A DNA stretch of 51,418 nucleotides, taken from Mycobacterium sp. Lineage in GTDB: Bacteria > Actinomycetota > Actinomycetes > Mycobacteriales > Mycobacteriaceae. The position numbers and the translations under genes were made by a program. The DNA is taken from NCBI GenBank assembly GCA_031292665.1, contig JARLGR010000092.1, positions 1 to 51,418 of the forward strand, given 5' to 3'. The stretch's first letter is position 1. Every line of letters begins with the position of its first letter. The notes under the pieces were generated by a model. It did not search any database and was not told the origin of the DNA. It worked only from the letters and a program-made list of their open reading frames with translations. Below, one piece after another: positions 29,385-38,097 of this stretch.

Positions 29385-29739
29385 TCGGATGTCGAGCGTC
29401 CGGCCCCGGCTTGACCACACGCCTCGAACTTCAACCACAGCTAGCAGACCACACCGCCGTCATGGTCCGCGCCCCGGCCCGGCGTCAGCCGCCTCGTCGG
29501 CGCCATCGCCGGGTGAGCCGCGACACATCCAACGAGACCGCTTCTGCCGCAACGGAGCCGGGGCCGCGGAAGCGAGACGACCTTTCCGGTGGTGAGGTTG
29601 GCGATCACGAAAGCGGTTGGCGCCGCCGGAACCTTGGGAGACTGGGCCGAGACACCCCGGGAGGGCGCGTTTACGAAACCTTCACAAATTCGCAGAAATT
29701 ATCCGTTTAGGCCTCGGTCTGGTCGGGCACAATTGCGAC
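29385..29739. other. 355-bp spacer between SDR and cutinase genes
   Basis: No gene or repeat was recognised. A local AT-rich island (about 29,670-29,710, with TTACGAAACCTTCACAAATT) probably holds the cutinase promoter. CACAAT at 29728-29733 lies at the leaderless -10 distance from the cutinase ATG but is a poor match. Confidence 0.35.
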
Positions 29740-30474
29740 ATGATCGCACGTCACGTCCTCCGTCTCCTTGCTCCTACGGCAGTCGCCGCGGCGGGTCTTA
29801 GCGGTTCCGTCGTCGGCGCCGCCGTCCCGTCCGCATCGGCTCAGCCGTGCCCCGATGTGCAGGTGGTGTTCGCCCGCGGCACCGGTGAGCCCCCGGGCGT
29901 CGGGCCCACCGGACAGGCGTTTGTCGACTCCCTGCACTCACGTTTGGGCGCAGCGTCGTTCGACGTCTACCCGGTCAACTACCCCGCCAGCGACCAGTGG
30001 GACACCGGCCTCGACGGCATCCGCGACGCCAGCGCCCACCTCGTGTCCATGGCGCACGACTGCCCCAACACCAAGATGGTGCTCGGCGGCTACTCCCAGG
30101 GTGCGGCCGTGATGGGCTTCGTCACCTCGGCCGCCGTTCCCCCCGGGGTCGACCCGGCGACCGTGCCCAAGCCGCTGGACGCCGACGTCGCCAACCACGT
30201 CTCCTCGGTTGTGCTGTTCGGCACGCCCAACGTCCGGGCGATGAACTTCCTCGGCGAACCGCCGCTGGCCATCGGGCCGCAGTACCAGGCCAAGACCATC
30301 AAGGTGTGCGCCCCCGAAGACCCGGTCTGCTCCGACGGCCTCAACTTCTCCGCGCACAACACCTACGCCGACGACGGGGCCATGATCGACAGGGGAGTCG
30401 ACTTCGCCTCCGGTCACCTCGGAGCGGGCAACGCAACGACGGTCTCGTCGCCCCACGGAGGCTTCGGGGACTGA
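29740..30474 (+). CDS. Secreted cutinase-like esterase (Culp family)
   Basis: 244-residue exported serine esterase of the cutinase family, related to mycobacterial Cfp21/Culp proteins. The signal peptide covers residues 1-34 (SASA then QPCPD). The catalytic triad is visible as Ser119 in GGYSQG, Asp194 in CAPEDPVC and His206 in FSAHNTY. Cys37/Cys108 and Cys190/Cys197 are the expected disulfides. It probably hydrolyses ester lipids at the cell surface. The longer frame from 29617 lacks a signal peptide, so ATG 29740 is chosen. Convergent with the reductase operon and separated by a terminator-like hairpin. Confidence 0.92.
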   Translation: MIARHVLRLLAPTAVAAAGLSGSVVGAAVPSASAQPCPDVQVVFARGTGEPPGVGPTGQAFVDSLHSRLGAASFDVYPVNYPASDQWDTGLDGIRDASAHLVSMAHDCPNTKMVLGGYSQGAAVMGFVTSAAVPPGVDPATVPKPLDADVANHVSSVVLFGTPNVRAMNFLGEPPLAIGPQYQAKTIKVCAPEDPVCSDGLNFSAHNTYADDGAMIDRGVDFASGHLGAGNATTVSSPHGGFGD

Positions 30475-30479
30475 CCGCC

Positions 30480-30520
30480 AACCGGGCCGCTCGTCAATGA
30501 AGCCGAGCGGCGCGCGGGTT
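30480..30520. terminator. Bidirectional terminator-like hairpin
   Basis: GCCGCTCG (30486-30493) pairs perfectly with CGAGCGGC (30504-30511) around a 10-base loop; AACC/GGTT pairs extend the stem on the outside. It lies in the 50-bp gap between the convergent cutinase and LuxC-like genes. No U-tract, as is common in mycobacteria. Confidence 0.6.
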
Positions 30521-30524
30521 ACCG

Positions 30525-31889
30525 TCAATCCCTGATGAAGCCCTTGCTGCGCATCAGTGCGTCCGCCAGGAATCCGTCGTGCGGGATGCCGGGCGCCGCG
30601 TAGTAGGTGGGGTGGTTCCCGCGGTACACGTTGGCGATCGTCGGTTCGGCGAGCAGGCTGTCGACGAGTCCTTCGTCGCCGGTGATCGCGGTGACGACCA
30701 GTGAATGCCGCAACGGCTCCACCCCGTCGTCACGCGACCACGGCGACACCCACACGCACGGGAAGGGCAGTTCGACGTTGAGCTTGTCGGTGTCGGGTTC
30801 GGCCAGCACGTGCACGGCCGGACGCAGGGCGGCACATCCGTCGCCGAGGGAGGCCACGACCTGGTCGGCCCCGAGCAGCGCACTGGTGCCGGCGGCCTTG
30901 GCCGCCAGGTAGGCCGCCAGGGACTGCGCCTTCTCGAGGGGCTGGGTGGGCAGGATCGCGCGCTCGTCGTCGGCGGGGAGCGGCTCGATCGTCGCCAACC
31001 GCCCGGCGATCGCCTGAGCCAGCGGGGCTGGATCCCCCTCACAGAGAACGGCGGTGGTGTTGACGCACGCCATTCCGCCGAGATCGGCAATGGAGTCGAC
31101 GACGATGTCGACGTAGTCGCGCCAATCCCGGTCGGCCGTGATCGCGATCTTGGCCCGCCCCGGTCCGTTCACGATCACCGTCGGGTCGGTGGCGTACTTG
31201 TCGACAACCTCTTGACCGCCGTACACCATGGCGAAGTCGGCCGACCGGACGATCTCATCAGCGCCGGCATGGTCGGTCGGCAGGTACACGGCGTCCTCGG
31301 CGCGAAACCCCGCCTCGCGCAAGGCATGCACCAGCCGGTGCGCGGTCAGCGGTTCGCGCCGCGACGGACGCACCGCCACCCGGTAGGCCAGTGCCAGCGC
31401 CTGCGGCCACAGGCCGTGCACGCCCGGGCCGTTTCCCGCCGCGTGCACCGCGAACAATTCCCCGCGCCTCGCCCACACCGCACCGCCTACGCGGTTGCGC
31501 GCCTCACGCCAGTCGAGCGCCGCGCCCACGGGCCGGGCCGGCCGGACCGCGTCGAAGGCACAGCCAACGGCGTCGGCCACACTGCGCGCCCCGGCCCGGG
31601 CCACCGCGATCGGCAGGCCCGAGATCTGGCTGGCCAGAGCGACATAGGCCTCGAAGTCCAGGCCGGCGATGACGCCGTTCGCGAAGATGCCGGCCGCGTC
31701 CGACAGCGCGGCTTCGCGCCGTGCGGCCGGCAGCGGGGTGACCAACCGTTGTGCGGCGAGGGTGCGCGAAACATACAGCGGCGGAACCAGGCTCAGCTCC
31801 GCGACCGCGACGCCTGCCGTGGTGACGATGACTTCCCGCTTGCGAGTCCGGTATTCACCACTTGTGCCGAGCGCGTCGACGGGTATCAC
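30525..31889 (-). CDS. LuxC-like acyl reductase / aldehyde dehydrogenase family protein
   Basis: 454-residue protein of the aldehyde-dehydrogenase superfamily in its LuxC-like acyl-reductase branch. The cofactor-side stretch HAAGNGPGVHGLWPQALALA resembles LuxC's GNVPG region, and the catalytic thiol is likely Cys275 in GGMACVNTT. It should reduce an acyl-thioester or acyl-adenylate to an aldehyde with NADPH. The GTG start lies 2 bases after the stop of the upstream acyl-AMP ligase, so the two are coupled. The arrangement recalls the Streptomyces GriC/GriD aryl-carboxylate reductase pair. Physiological substrate unknown. Confidence 0.78.
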   Translation of the reverse strand: MIPVDALGTSGEYRTRKREVIVTTAGVAVAELSLVPPLYVSRTLAAQRLVTPLPAARREAALSDAAGIFANGVIAGLDFEAYVALASQISGLPIAVARAGARSVADAVGCAFDAVRPARPVGAALDWREARNRVGGAVWARRGELFAVHAAGNGPGVHGLWPQALALAYRVAVRPSRREPLTAHRLVHALREAGFRAEDAVYLPTDHAGADEIVRSADFAMVYGGQEVVDKYATDPTVIVNGPGRAKIAITADRDWRDYVDIVVDSIADLGGMACVNTTAVLCEGDPAPLAQAIAGRLATIEPLPADDERAILPTQPLEKAQSLAAYLAAKAAGTSALLGADQVVASLGDGCAALRPAVHVLAEPDTDKLNVELPFPCVWVSPWSRDDGVEPLRHSLVVTAITGDEGLVDSLLAEPTIANVYRGNHPTYYAAPGIPHDGFLADALMRSKGFIRD

Positions 31890-31891
31890 GC

Positions 31892-33025
31892 CTAATACAC
31901 GCCCTCGATGACGGCCTCGCCCTCGAAGGCACTCACCGGCCCTGCCTCGCTGACCGAGTCGCTGAGTTGCCCTGCCGGACCGGGCATCCTGATCGCCATG
32001 TCGCGCTCCAGGTTGTTGGGGATGAACATTCCCCTGCTGATGTGGTTCATCACTATCTGGCCCCGCTGGCCGTAGGGCACTCGCTCCCCGGTGTCAGGAT
32101 CGACGACCCAGAACACCACGTAGGGCGTGCGCGGGTCGAAGACGAATGAGCCGTCGTCGGTGGTTCGGGTGACCGCCTGGGACAGCACCATGGTGCTGCC
32201 GAAGGCCATGGTGATCGTCGTCTTCGGGAAGATGTCGCGCAGCAGGTCGAGCGTGTCGGCATCCACGTGCGCACCGCTGAGCAACAGATAGCGGATCTTG
32301 TCGTTGACCAGGTCGACGACGTGGTCGTGGCGCGCAATCGCCTCGATCAGGGGCGGGGTGGTGTGCATGTTCGCGACGTTCTGGGTCTGCAGGATGAAGA
32401 CGGCCTGCTCGATCACGTGGTCGACGTAGGCGGCCACCTCGGAGGCCGCTTTGGAAGCCGCACTGCGGGCGGCGATCTTCTTGACCCAGCGGGGATCGAT
32501 GTCGATCGCGTGGAAGACGGCGCCCAGTCGCTCGGCGACCAAGCGGGAGAAGTAGCCGACGCCGTGGGGGCCGCTCGGCATCAGGCACACGAATCCGCGG
32601 CCGGACAGAAAGCCCCCCGCGGCGAAGTCCTCGGTTTGCCACCGGACGACCTGCGCGACCCAATCCGGCATCTGCACCGTGCGTTTGGGAGCGCCGGTGG
32701 TGCCGCCGGATTCGAATATCTGGGGCAGTATGGGCCGGGATCCTTGGCCACCCTGGGATTCCTGACAGCCATAGCCGCGCGGGATGAGGTCCTCCACCGG
32801 CGCATTGCGCAGCTCGTTGACCAGATTGGGGAACAGGCGCAGGTCGGCAAAGGCGTTGACGTCGGCGAGCGGGTTGAAGCCCAGTGTCCGAGCGGTCCGC
32901 AGCCAGAACGCAGAACCGGTGTCCTCGCCGAAGTGCCAGGCGATGGCCGCGCGCAGATAGGCATCGGCGTCCTCAACCGGCATCGACCTCGGCACGTCCA
33001 ACAACGAGTAGTCGACATCGGCCAT
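31892..33025 (-). CDS. Short adenylate-forming (LuxE/PaaK-like) acyl-activating enzyme
   Basis: 377-residue AMP-binding protein, much shorter than FadD ligases and lacking the C-terminal FadD lysine domain. The phosphate-binding loop ESGGTTGAPK is at 105-114; a GSTM motif stands where the YGxTE adenine motif is expected. This size and motif order fit LuxE-type acyl-protein synthetases and related carboxylate-activating partners. ATG 33025 is preceded by AGGATC. Immediately downstream is the LuxC-like reductase, implying activation and reduction of a carboxylate by two separate proteins (inference). Confidence 0.78.
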   Translation of the reverse strand: MADVDYSLLDVPRSMPVEDADAYLRAAIAWHFGEDTGSAFWLRTARTLGFNPLADVNAFADLRLFPNLVNELRNAPVEDLIPRGYGCQESQGGQGSRPILPQIFESGGTTGAPKRTVQMPDWVAQVVRWQTEDFAAGGFLSGRGFVCLMPSGPHGVGYFSRLVAERLGAVFHAIDIDPRWVKKIAARSAASKAASEVAAYVDHVIEQAVFILQTQNVANMHTTPPLIEAIARHDHVVDLVNDKIRYLLLSGAHVDADTLDLLRDIFPKTTITMAFGSTMVLSQAVTRTTDDGSFVFDPRTPYVVFWVVDPDTGERVPYGQRGQIVMNHISRGMFIPNNLERDMAIRMPGPAGQLSDSVSEAGPVSAFEGEAVIEGVY

Positions 33026-33133
33026 GCCGTCGATCCTGTCCCATCCCGGCCGCCTCGCCAAGAACCCTGAGCGCGGGCGCCCCGCTGCTATTGCTCTAAT
33101 TCACGGGGAGTTTCGAACCTGTGCACGCGGAGT

Positions 33134-33418
33134 TCAGCGCGAGGCCAGTTCGTCGAAGTAGTTCCTCAGCGATCGGGGCTCGCGACCGAGGATCGCGCGC
33201 AGCACCAGGGAGTTGCCGCCGGGCAGACCGTGCCGGTCGTAATGAGTCATCATCCGGCTCATGCCCGCCCGGAAGGGCCCTTCGGGCAGTTGCGACGCGA
33301 ACTGTTCCAACGGTATCTGCACCGCCGAGATCGGGCGTCCGAGCCGGTGCAACGATTCGGCCAGGCCGCGGCCGATTCCGGTGCCGCCGCCGGTGACCAG
33401 CACCGTGTTGCCCGTCAT
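33134..33418 (-). pseudogene. Deletion-fusion remnant: SDR N-terminus joined to NmrA-like C-terminus
   Basis: 94 in-frame codons. Residues 1-27 are a DltE-like SDR start (NTVLVTGGGTGIGRGLAESL). From about residue 28 the sequence changes to the C-terminal part of an NmrA-type NAD(P)-binding protein (VQIPLEQFASQLPEGPF, MMTHYDRHGLPGGN, REPRSLRNYFDELA). Neither half is complete, and the catalytic SDR residues are missing. The join near 33,337 keeps the frame, so a chimeric small protein could be made, but a functional enzyme is unlikely. It follows the MpaB-like gene on the same strand. Confidence 0.75.
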
Positions 33419-33565
33419 CCGCCTGATGTGTGCTCCTTGCTCTGGGTACCCCCCAGTCCAACTACGCAGCGAATGCCCGGCTGCACCATCGGGTAACCAC
33501 CGATCCGCTTCCGATCCCAAAAGCAACGCCATCGGCGCACACTGGCCGAAGTACGCGCGCCCGGG

Positions 33566-34531
33566 TTATGCGGCCACCGGGCGGTTGTGCAGCGTGCGCG
33601 GGTCGACGCCCGCGCGCCGCCACGCCGCGACCGCCCACGGCAGGTAGATGGCCCGCAGGGGCAACCGGTTGACGAGCGGATTCAGCGCTCGCATGACACC
33701 GGCGAACCGTTGGAACCGCCGTTCTTTCTTGTCGTCCCAATGCAATTGGCACACTTCGCGCATCTGCGGCGGCATGGTTCCGACCAGCACCAGGCGGGTG
33801 TACGCGTTAAGCGGCGCGGACAGCACCTTCCATATCGGCTTGGGAACCCAGCGCGGACCCGGTATGCCCTTCCGGATGTAGCCGGTGCCGTACAGGACGG
33901 TCTTGTGTGGCACGAACCGCTCGAGCATTTCGTCCCAGTAGTCCACGAATTCGTCGTAGGTCTGCGGCTGGCCGCGATCGCTGACCCCGTATAGGGCGTA
34001 CCAGACCTTGCCCTCGTTGAAGATCTGCTCCTTCTCCGCGCGCGACAGCCTTCGGATGAACGTGTCGGCGTTGTAGATGACCTGGTCGACGAACGTGGCG
34101 TGCGCCCAATAGAAGAGCTCGGGATTGAGCGCGTGGTACCGAGAGCCGTCGCTGATCGTTCCTTTGATCGGCTTGTGGAAGTCCCGCACCTCGCGGCCCC
34201 ACGCGTGCGGGTCGTCGGAGTAGACCGTCTTCATCAGCGGCGGCGCAGTCCGCTTGGCGCGACCCAGGGTATCGCTGAAGATCACCGAGTGGTCGAGCAC
34301 GCCCTGGCCGAGCTGCTCGATGCAGTTCTCGACGCCGGCCGTGCGCTGAAACCCGAAGAACTGGGTGCGGTGATCCCCGTAGAACTTCCAGATCAACGAC
34401 TCCGGCCCCAGCCGCGGTGAGCGGGGTGAGTCCATGGGCCCGTCGACCGGCATCGGCCTCGCCTCTCGGACGCCGGTGTCGAATCGCGCGCCGGCGGTCA
34501 GTCCCACCAACTGGTCGTCGCGGGCGGTCAT
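33566..34531 (-). CDS. MpaB/latex-clearing-type oxygenase family (DUF2236) protein
   Basis: 321-residue protein of the DUF2236 (ER-bound oxygenase MpaB / Lcp-like) family, which includes haem-dependent C=C cleaving oxygenases. The family pattern is clear: SLIWKFYGD near 45-53, a conserved DFHKPIKGTISDGSRYHALN block with His119 at 117-136, and YWAHATFVD with His144. ATG 34531 has a strong GAGGAGGTGGG site. It is divergent from a TetR regulator that probably controls it. Substrate (isoprenoid or fatty acid) unknown. Confidence 0.85.
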   Translation of the reverse strand: MTARDDQLVGLTAGARFDTGVREARPMPVDGPMDSPRSPRLGPESLIWKFYGDHRTQFFGFQRTAGVENCIEQLGQGVLDHSVIFSDTLGRAKRTAPPLMKTVYSDDPHAWGREVRDFHKPIKGTISDGSRYHALNPELFYWAHATFVDQVIYNADTFIRRLSRAEKEQIFNEGKVWYALYGVSDRGQPQTYDEFVDYWDEMLERFVPHKTVLYGTGYIRKGIPGPRWVPKPIWKVLSAPLNAYTRLVLVGTMPPQMREVCQLHWDDKKERRFQRFAGVMRALNPLVNRLPLRAIYLPWAVAAWRRAGVDPRTLHNRPVAA

Positions 34532-34581
34532 CCCACCTCCTCGAGGCCCATGCGGCGCCCGTGCCGCCGCTGGGAATCGCT

Positions 34582-34605
34582 GACACAAAGTCGTATCTTT
34601 GTTTC
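34582..34605. promoter_or_regulatory. TetR-type operator palindrome
   Basis: GACACAAAG-TCGTAT-CTTTGTTTC: 9-bp arms with one mismatch around a 6-bp centre. It lies in the 147-bp spacer between the divergent MpaB-like oxygenase and TetR genes, about 50 bp from the oxygenase start. Size and placement fit autoregulation and control of the oxygenase by the adjacent TetR protein. Confidence 0.7.
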
Positions 34606-34678
34606 AGAGCGTAGCAACCGGCACCGGGTGACGCATGCCCGGTCCGCGGCGCCGACGACGAGGGTAGGAACACAAACG

Positions 34679-35284
34679 ATGCGGCGAGTCGTGCAGGCCG
34701 ACCAGGGCCTCGCTGCTGCCGAATCGCCGACCGATCTGGACCGCATCATCCTGGACACCGCGCGGGCGGTGTTCGAGACCTATGGGGTGCGGCGCGCGAA
34801 CATCGAAGACGTCGCCGCCCGGGCCGGGGTCAGCCGCAGCACGATCTATAGGCGATTCCCGACCAAGGACGCCCTGTTCGAACAGGTGGTGCGGCGGGAG
34901 GCCGAACTGTTCTTCACCTCGCTCGACCAAGCCACGTCCGGCTGTACTCCACCGGAGGCCGTGGTCGAGGCGTTCACCCTCGGAGTGCGCCTGGTCCAAG
35001 ACTCGCCGCTGTATTCGCGCATCGTCGAAAGCGAACCCGAGCTGTTCGGGCTTTTCTCGCGGTCGCACGTCTTCCCGATCCGCCAGTTCGCCGACGCTAT
35101 CGCCCACACGTTGCGGCGCTGCGGGGCTGACCTTCCCGAGCCCGGCCTGGCCGACATCGCCGACCTCCTGCTGCGGGTCGCGCTGGGCATCATCGTGTTC
35201 CCCACCGACCGGCTCGACACCTCCGATCATGCGGCGGTCCGCGAGTACGCCGCCCGCTATCTGGTCCCAATCATCGGCCGCTAG
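34679..35284 (+). CDS. TetR-family transcriptional regulator
   Basis: 201-residue regulator. The N-terminal helix-turn-helix is canonical: ILDTARAVFETYGVRRANIEDVAARAGVS then STIYRRFPTKDALF. The C-terminal ligand domain (about 80-200) has no assigned ligand. ATG 34679 is chosen because the longer frame would cover the operator region. The divergent MpaB-like gene and the palindrome between them indicate a local repressor. It is followed 38 bp later by the cyclase fusion gene, which has its own promoter. Confidence 0.88.
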   Translation: MRRVVQADQGLAAAESPTDLDRIILDTARAVFETYGVRRANIEDVAARAGVSRSTIYRRFPTKDALFEQVVRREAELFFTSLDQATSGCTPPEAVVEAFTLGVRLVQDSPLYSRIVESEPELFGLFSRSHVFPIRQFADAIAHTLRRCGADLPEPGLADIADLLLRVALGIIVFPTDRLDTSDHAAVREYAARYLVPIIGR

Positions 35285-35322
35285 CGGGTGTGGCCTGCGG
35301 TGTTCTGGACTAGCCTTGAACC

Positions 35323-36705
35323 GTGGCTGGGCTTTCTGGGGCACCACGAACCCGGTACGCCAGTTGCGGGGAAACAGACATCGCCTACCAAGTGTTCGGC
35401 GATGGACCGATCGATCTGCTGCTGCTGCCGGGTCCGTCCATTCCGATTGACTCGGTCGACGCCGAGCCGTCGATGTACCGCTTCCATCGGAGGGTGGCGT
35501 CATTCGCCCGGGTGATCCGGCTCGACCAACGTGGAATCGGCCTGTCGTCGCGCGTTTCCTCGACCGACATCGGGCCGAAATTCTGGGCGAAAGACGTCAT
35601 CGGGGTCATGAATGCGGTGGGATGCGAGCGGGCGACGGTTGTGGCGCCGGGTTTCACGTCCATGACCGGACTCGTGCTGGCGGCCGACTACCCCGAACGG
35701 GTCAGCAGCCTGGTGATCATCAACGGCGCGGCCCGCACTTTGTACGCTCCCGACTACCCGATGGGCGCCCAGCTCGACACCCTCGATCCGTACACGACCA
35801 TCGCGATCGACCCGGATGCCGTCGACCAGGGCTTCGACATGCTCGGCATCATCGCTCCCAGCGTCGCCCGCGACGACGCGTTCCGCGCCTGGTGGGACAC
35901 GGCCGGCAACCGCGCCGCCTCGCCCAGCATGGCTCGCGCGATGATCACGGCCGTCCGGCACGCCGACGTCCGCGACACACTGGCTCGCATCACCGCGCCG
36001 ACGCTGATCCTGCATCGCACCGACTCCAGCTTCACTCCCGCCGCGCACGGTCAGTACCTCGCCGAGCACATCGCCGGCTCGCACTTCGTCGCGCTACCGG
36101 GCGAAGACACCCTGTACTGGGTCGGCAACACCGGGCCGATGCTCGACGAGATCGAGGAATTCATCACCGGCATGCGGGGCGGTTCGCATGCCGAGCGCCT
36201 GCTCACCACGATCGTTTTCACCGACATCGTCGGCTCGACCGAGCGTGCCGCCCTGCTCGGCGACCACCGCTGGCGCGACCTGCTGGACAACCACGACACC
36301 ATCGTGCGCCACGAGCTACAGCGGTTCGGCGGGCGCGAAGTCAACACGGCCGGAGACGGATTCGTCGCAACGTTCAGCAGCCCGAGCTCCGCGATCGCCT
36401 GCGCGGACGCCCTCGTCGACGCGGTCCGCGTGCTGAGCATCGAGGTGCGTGTAGGCATTCACGCGGGCGAAGTCGAGGTACGCGGCGCCTTGAAAAGTGA
36501 CGTCGCCGGCATGGCCGTGCACATCGGCGCACGCGTGGCGGCACATGCCGGCCCCAGCGAAGTGCTGGTCTCCTCGACGGTGCGCGACATCGTCACCGGA
36601 TCGCGGCACAGGTTCGCCGACCGCGGCGAGACGGCGCTCAAGGGCGTGCCGGGCCGGTGGCAGCTGTGCGCCCTGGTACGCGAGGACGCCGTCGCCCGGC
36701 GGTAA
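35323..36705 (+). CDS. Alpha/beta hydrolase - class III adenylyl cyclase fusion, Rv1900c-like
   Basis: 460 residues. An alpha/beta-hydrolase domain (about 15-280) is followed by a class III nucleotide cyclase domain (292-455). In the cyclase the metal-binding Asp301 (FTDIVGST) and Asp345 (AGDGF) are present. The adenine-selecting position is Asn341, and the usual transition-state Asn is His400 with Arg404 retained, as I recall for M. tuberculosis Rv1900c. The hydrolase elbow reads GFTSMTG, not GxSxG, so esterase activity is doubtful. The GTG is exactly at the leaderless distance from TAGCCT (35311-35316). Probably makes cAMP in response to a ligand (inference). Confidence 0.9.
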   Translation: MAGLSGAPRTRYASCGETDIAYQVFGDGPIDLLLLPGPSIPIDSVDAEPSMYRFHRRVASFARVIRLDQRGIGLSSRVSSTDIGPKFWAKDVIGVMNAVGCERATVVAPGFTSMTGLVLAADYPERVSSLVIINGAARTLYAPDYPMGAQLDTLDPYTTIAIDPDAVDQGFDMLGIIAPSVARDDAFRAWWDTAGNRAASPSMARAMITAVRHADVRDTLARITAPTLILHRTDSSFTPAAHGQYLAEHIAGSHFVALPGEDTLYWVGNTGPMLDEIEEFITGMRGGSHAERLLTTIVFTDIVGSTERAALLGDHRWRDLLDNHDTIVRHELQRFGGREVNTAGDGFVATFSSPSSAIACADALVDAVRVLSIEVRVGIHAGEVEVRGALKSDVAGMAVHIGARVAAHAGPSEVLVSSTVRDIVTGSRHRFADRGETALKGVPGRWQLCALVREDAVARR

Positions 36706-36790
36706 CCAACCCCACAGGGCGAACAGTCGAGACACCCGGTGGCCCGGCGTAGGCTCGATACTCCGCGTACGGCTGATCGAAGGAGTGCGC

Positions 36791-37528
36791 ATGACCGACG
36801 TGCACGTCTCGCTGCCTCCGGCGTTGCGGCGAGCGCTGGACCTGCTCGCCGACCCGCCGGCGGATCCCGACGTCAGCAAGGGTTATCTCGACCTGCTGGG
36901 CGCCGAGGACGACGCCGTCCCGAAGAACACCGGCCCGATCCAGTCGGCGTGGGCATCACCGGTCGGGTCGATGCTCTACGACAACGCCCAAGCCCTCTCG
37001 CGCCGCCTGATCAGCGCGTGGCGACTCCCCATCGAGTGGTTGCGCATACCCCCGGGCGGCGTCGCACTGGACGTCGGCTCGGGCCCGGGCAACGTCACCG
37101 CATCGCTGGCGCGGGCCGCGGGCCCCGACGGCGTCGCCCTGGGCATCGACATCTCCGAGCCCATGCTGGAACGCGCCGTGCGCAAGGGAGCGGGGCCGCA
37201 GGTCGGCTTCATCAAGGCTGACGCACAACGACTTCCGCTACGCGACGACACGGTCGACGCGGTGGTGTCGACGGCGGTGCTGCAGCTGGTCCCGAATCCG
37301 ACGGCTGCTCTCGCCGAGATGGCGCGGGTCCTACGCCCCGGCGGGAGGCTGGCCATCATGGTGCCCACCGCGGGGAGCCTGGCCCGGTTCTGGCAGAAGC
37401 TGCCGAACGTCGGGGCGCATGCGTTCGGCGACGACGAAATCGGCGACGTCCTGGAAGACAACGGGTTTGCCAGCGTGCGGGTAAAGAACCTCGGCACGAT
37501 TCAGTGGGTGCGCGGCACAAACGGCTGA
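36791..37528 (+). CDS. Class I SAM-dependent methyltransferase
   Basis: 245-residue methyltransferase. Motif I LDVGSGPGNVT lies near residue 95; the acidic post-I residue is in LGIDISEPML, then KADAQRLPLRDDTVDAVVST (motifs II/III) and MARVLRPGGRLAIMVP. These are typical of the UbiE/Methyltransf_11 group. ATG 36791 has AAGGAGTG upstream. Substrate unknown. A strong hairpin follows the stop codon. Confidence 0.88.
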   Translation: MTDVHVSLPPALRRALDLLADPPADPDVSKGYLDLLGAEDDAVPKNTGPIQSAWASPVGSMLYDNAQALSRRLISAWRLPIEWLRIPPGGVALDVGSGPGNVTASLARAAGPDGVALGIDISEPMLERAVRKGAGPQVGFIKADAQRLPLRDDTVDAVVSTAVLQLVPNPTAALAEMARVLRPGGRLAIMVPTAGSLARFWQKLPNVGAHAFGDDEIGDVLEDNGFASVRVKNLGTIQWVRGTNG

Positions 37529-37549
37529 GGCTTCCAGCGGGTGAATCCT

Positions 37550-37578
37550 GGGCGGAGACACGCCGACGAGCTCCGCCC
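37550..37578. terminator. Bidirectional terminator-like hairpin
   Basis: GGGCGGAG (37550-37557) and CTCCGCCC (37571-37578) form a perfect 8-bp stem with a 13-base loop in the gap between convergent genes. A second inverted repeat, TGAACTC (37579-37585) and GAGTTCA (37600-37606), abuts it, giving two tandem hairpins. Confidence 0.6.
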
Positions 37579-37644
37579 TGAACTCACACGCGAAGCCATG
37601 AGTTCACACTCGATGCGGCAAGCGCGGCTCCAACCCGGCGGAGC

Positions 37645-38097
37645 TCACTGATCAGGCGCTTGCGCCAGCATGGCAAGCCGGTTCATCGACTCGCGCAACA
37701 TGTCCGCCGTCGTCTCGCGGGCGCGGGGCAGCCGGCTGTCGTCGGTCAGCGCCGTCCAGTCGTAGGTGTGGGTCACGCTGGTGAGCGTGGCGTTGACCGG
37801 GCGGAGCTCCCAACGCCAGAGGTGGCCAAGCGGTGGCCTTTTCGGTTCCGCCGGGCACCAGGCGATCTTGCTGCCTTCGATGAATTCCACGACGTGGTTC
37901 TCCCGCACCGCGCCACTGGTCAGCGTCGTTTTGAAGATGTCACCGACCTGGCGGACGCGCTGCCCCGGGGCGGCGGACGCGAGGTTGTCGTTGCCGTCCC
38001 AGCTCGGCTGCCGCGCCGGGTCGGCGATCAGTTCGAAGATCCGTTCCGCGCCGGCCGACATCACCCGGGTGGCACTCACAATGCGGTCTTGCTCCAT
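37645..38097 (-). CDS. SRPBCC-fold protein
   Basis: 150-residue single-domain SRPBCC/START-like protein (RIVSATRVMSAGAERIFELIADP at the start; LWRWELRP and TSVTHTYDW near the end). This is the helix-grip pattern of ligand-binding or polyketide-cyclase-like proteins. Start uncertain: ATG 38097 versus ATG 38106, neither with a clear ribosome site. Function unknown. It is convergent with the methyltransferase. Confidence 0.8.
   Translation of the reverse strand: MEQDRIVSATRVMSAGAERIFELIADPARQPSWDGNDNLASAAPGQRVRQVGDIFKTTLTSGAVRENHVVEFIEGSKIAWCPAEPKRPPLGHLWRWELRPVNATLTSVTHTYDWTALTDDSRLPRARETTADMLRESMNRLAMLAQAPDQ

Noticed and set aside
29617..29739. 41-codon N-terminal extension of the cutinase
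   Set aside because: It would place a polar Arg-rich segment before the signal peptide; the ATG at 29740 gives a normal secretion signal.
30705..31895. 396-codon plus-strand frame opposite the LuxC-like gene
   Set aside because: Composition is low-complexity Arg/Gly/His; the minus strand encodes a recognisable ALDH-superfamily enzyme.
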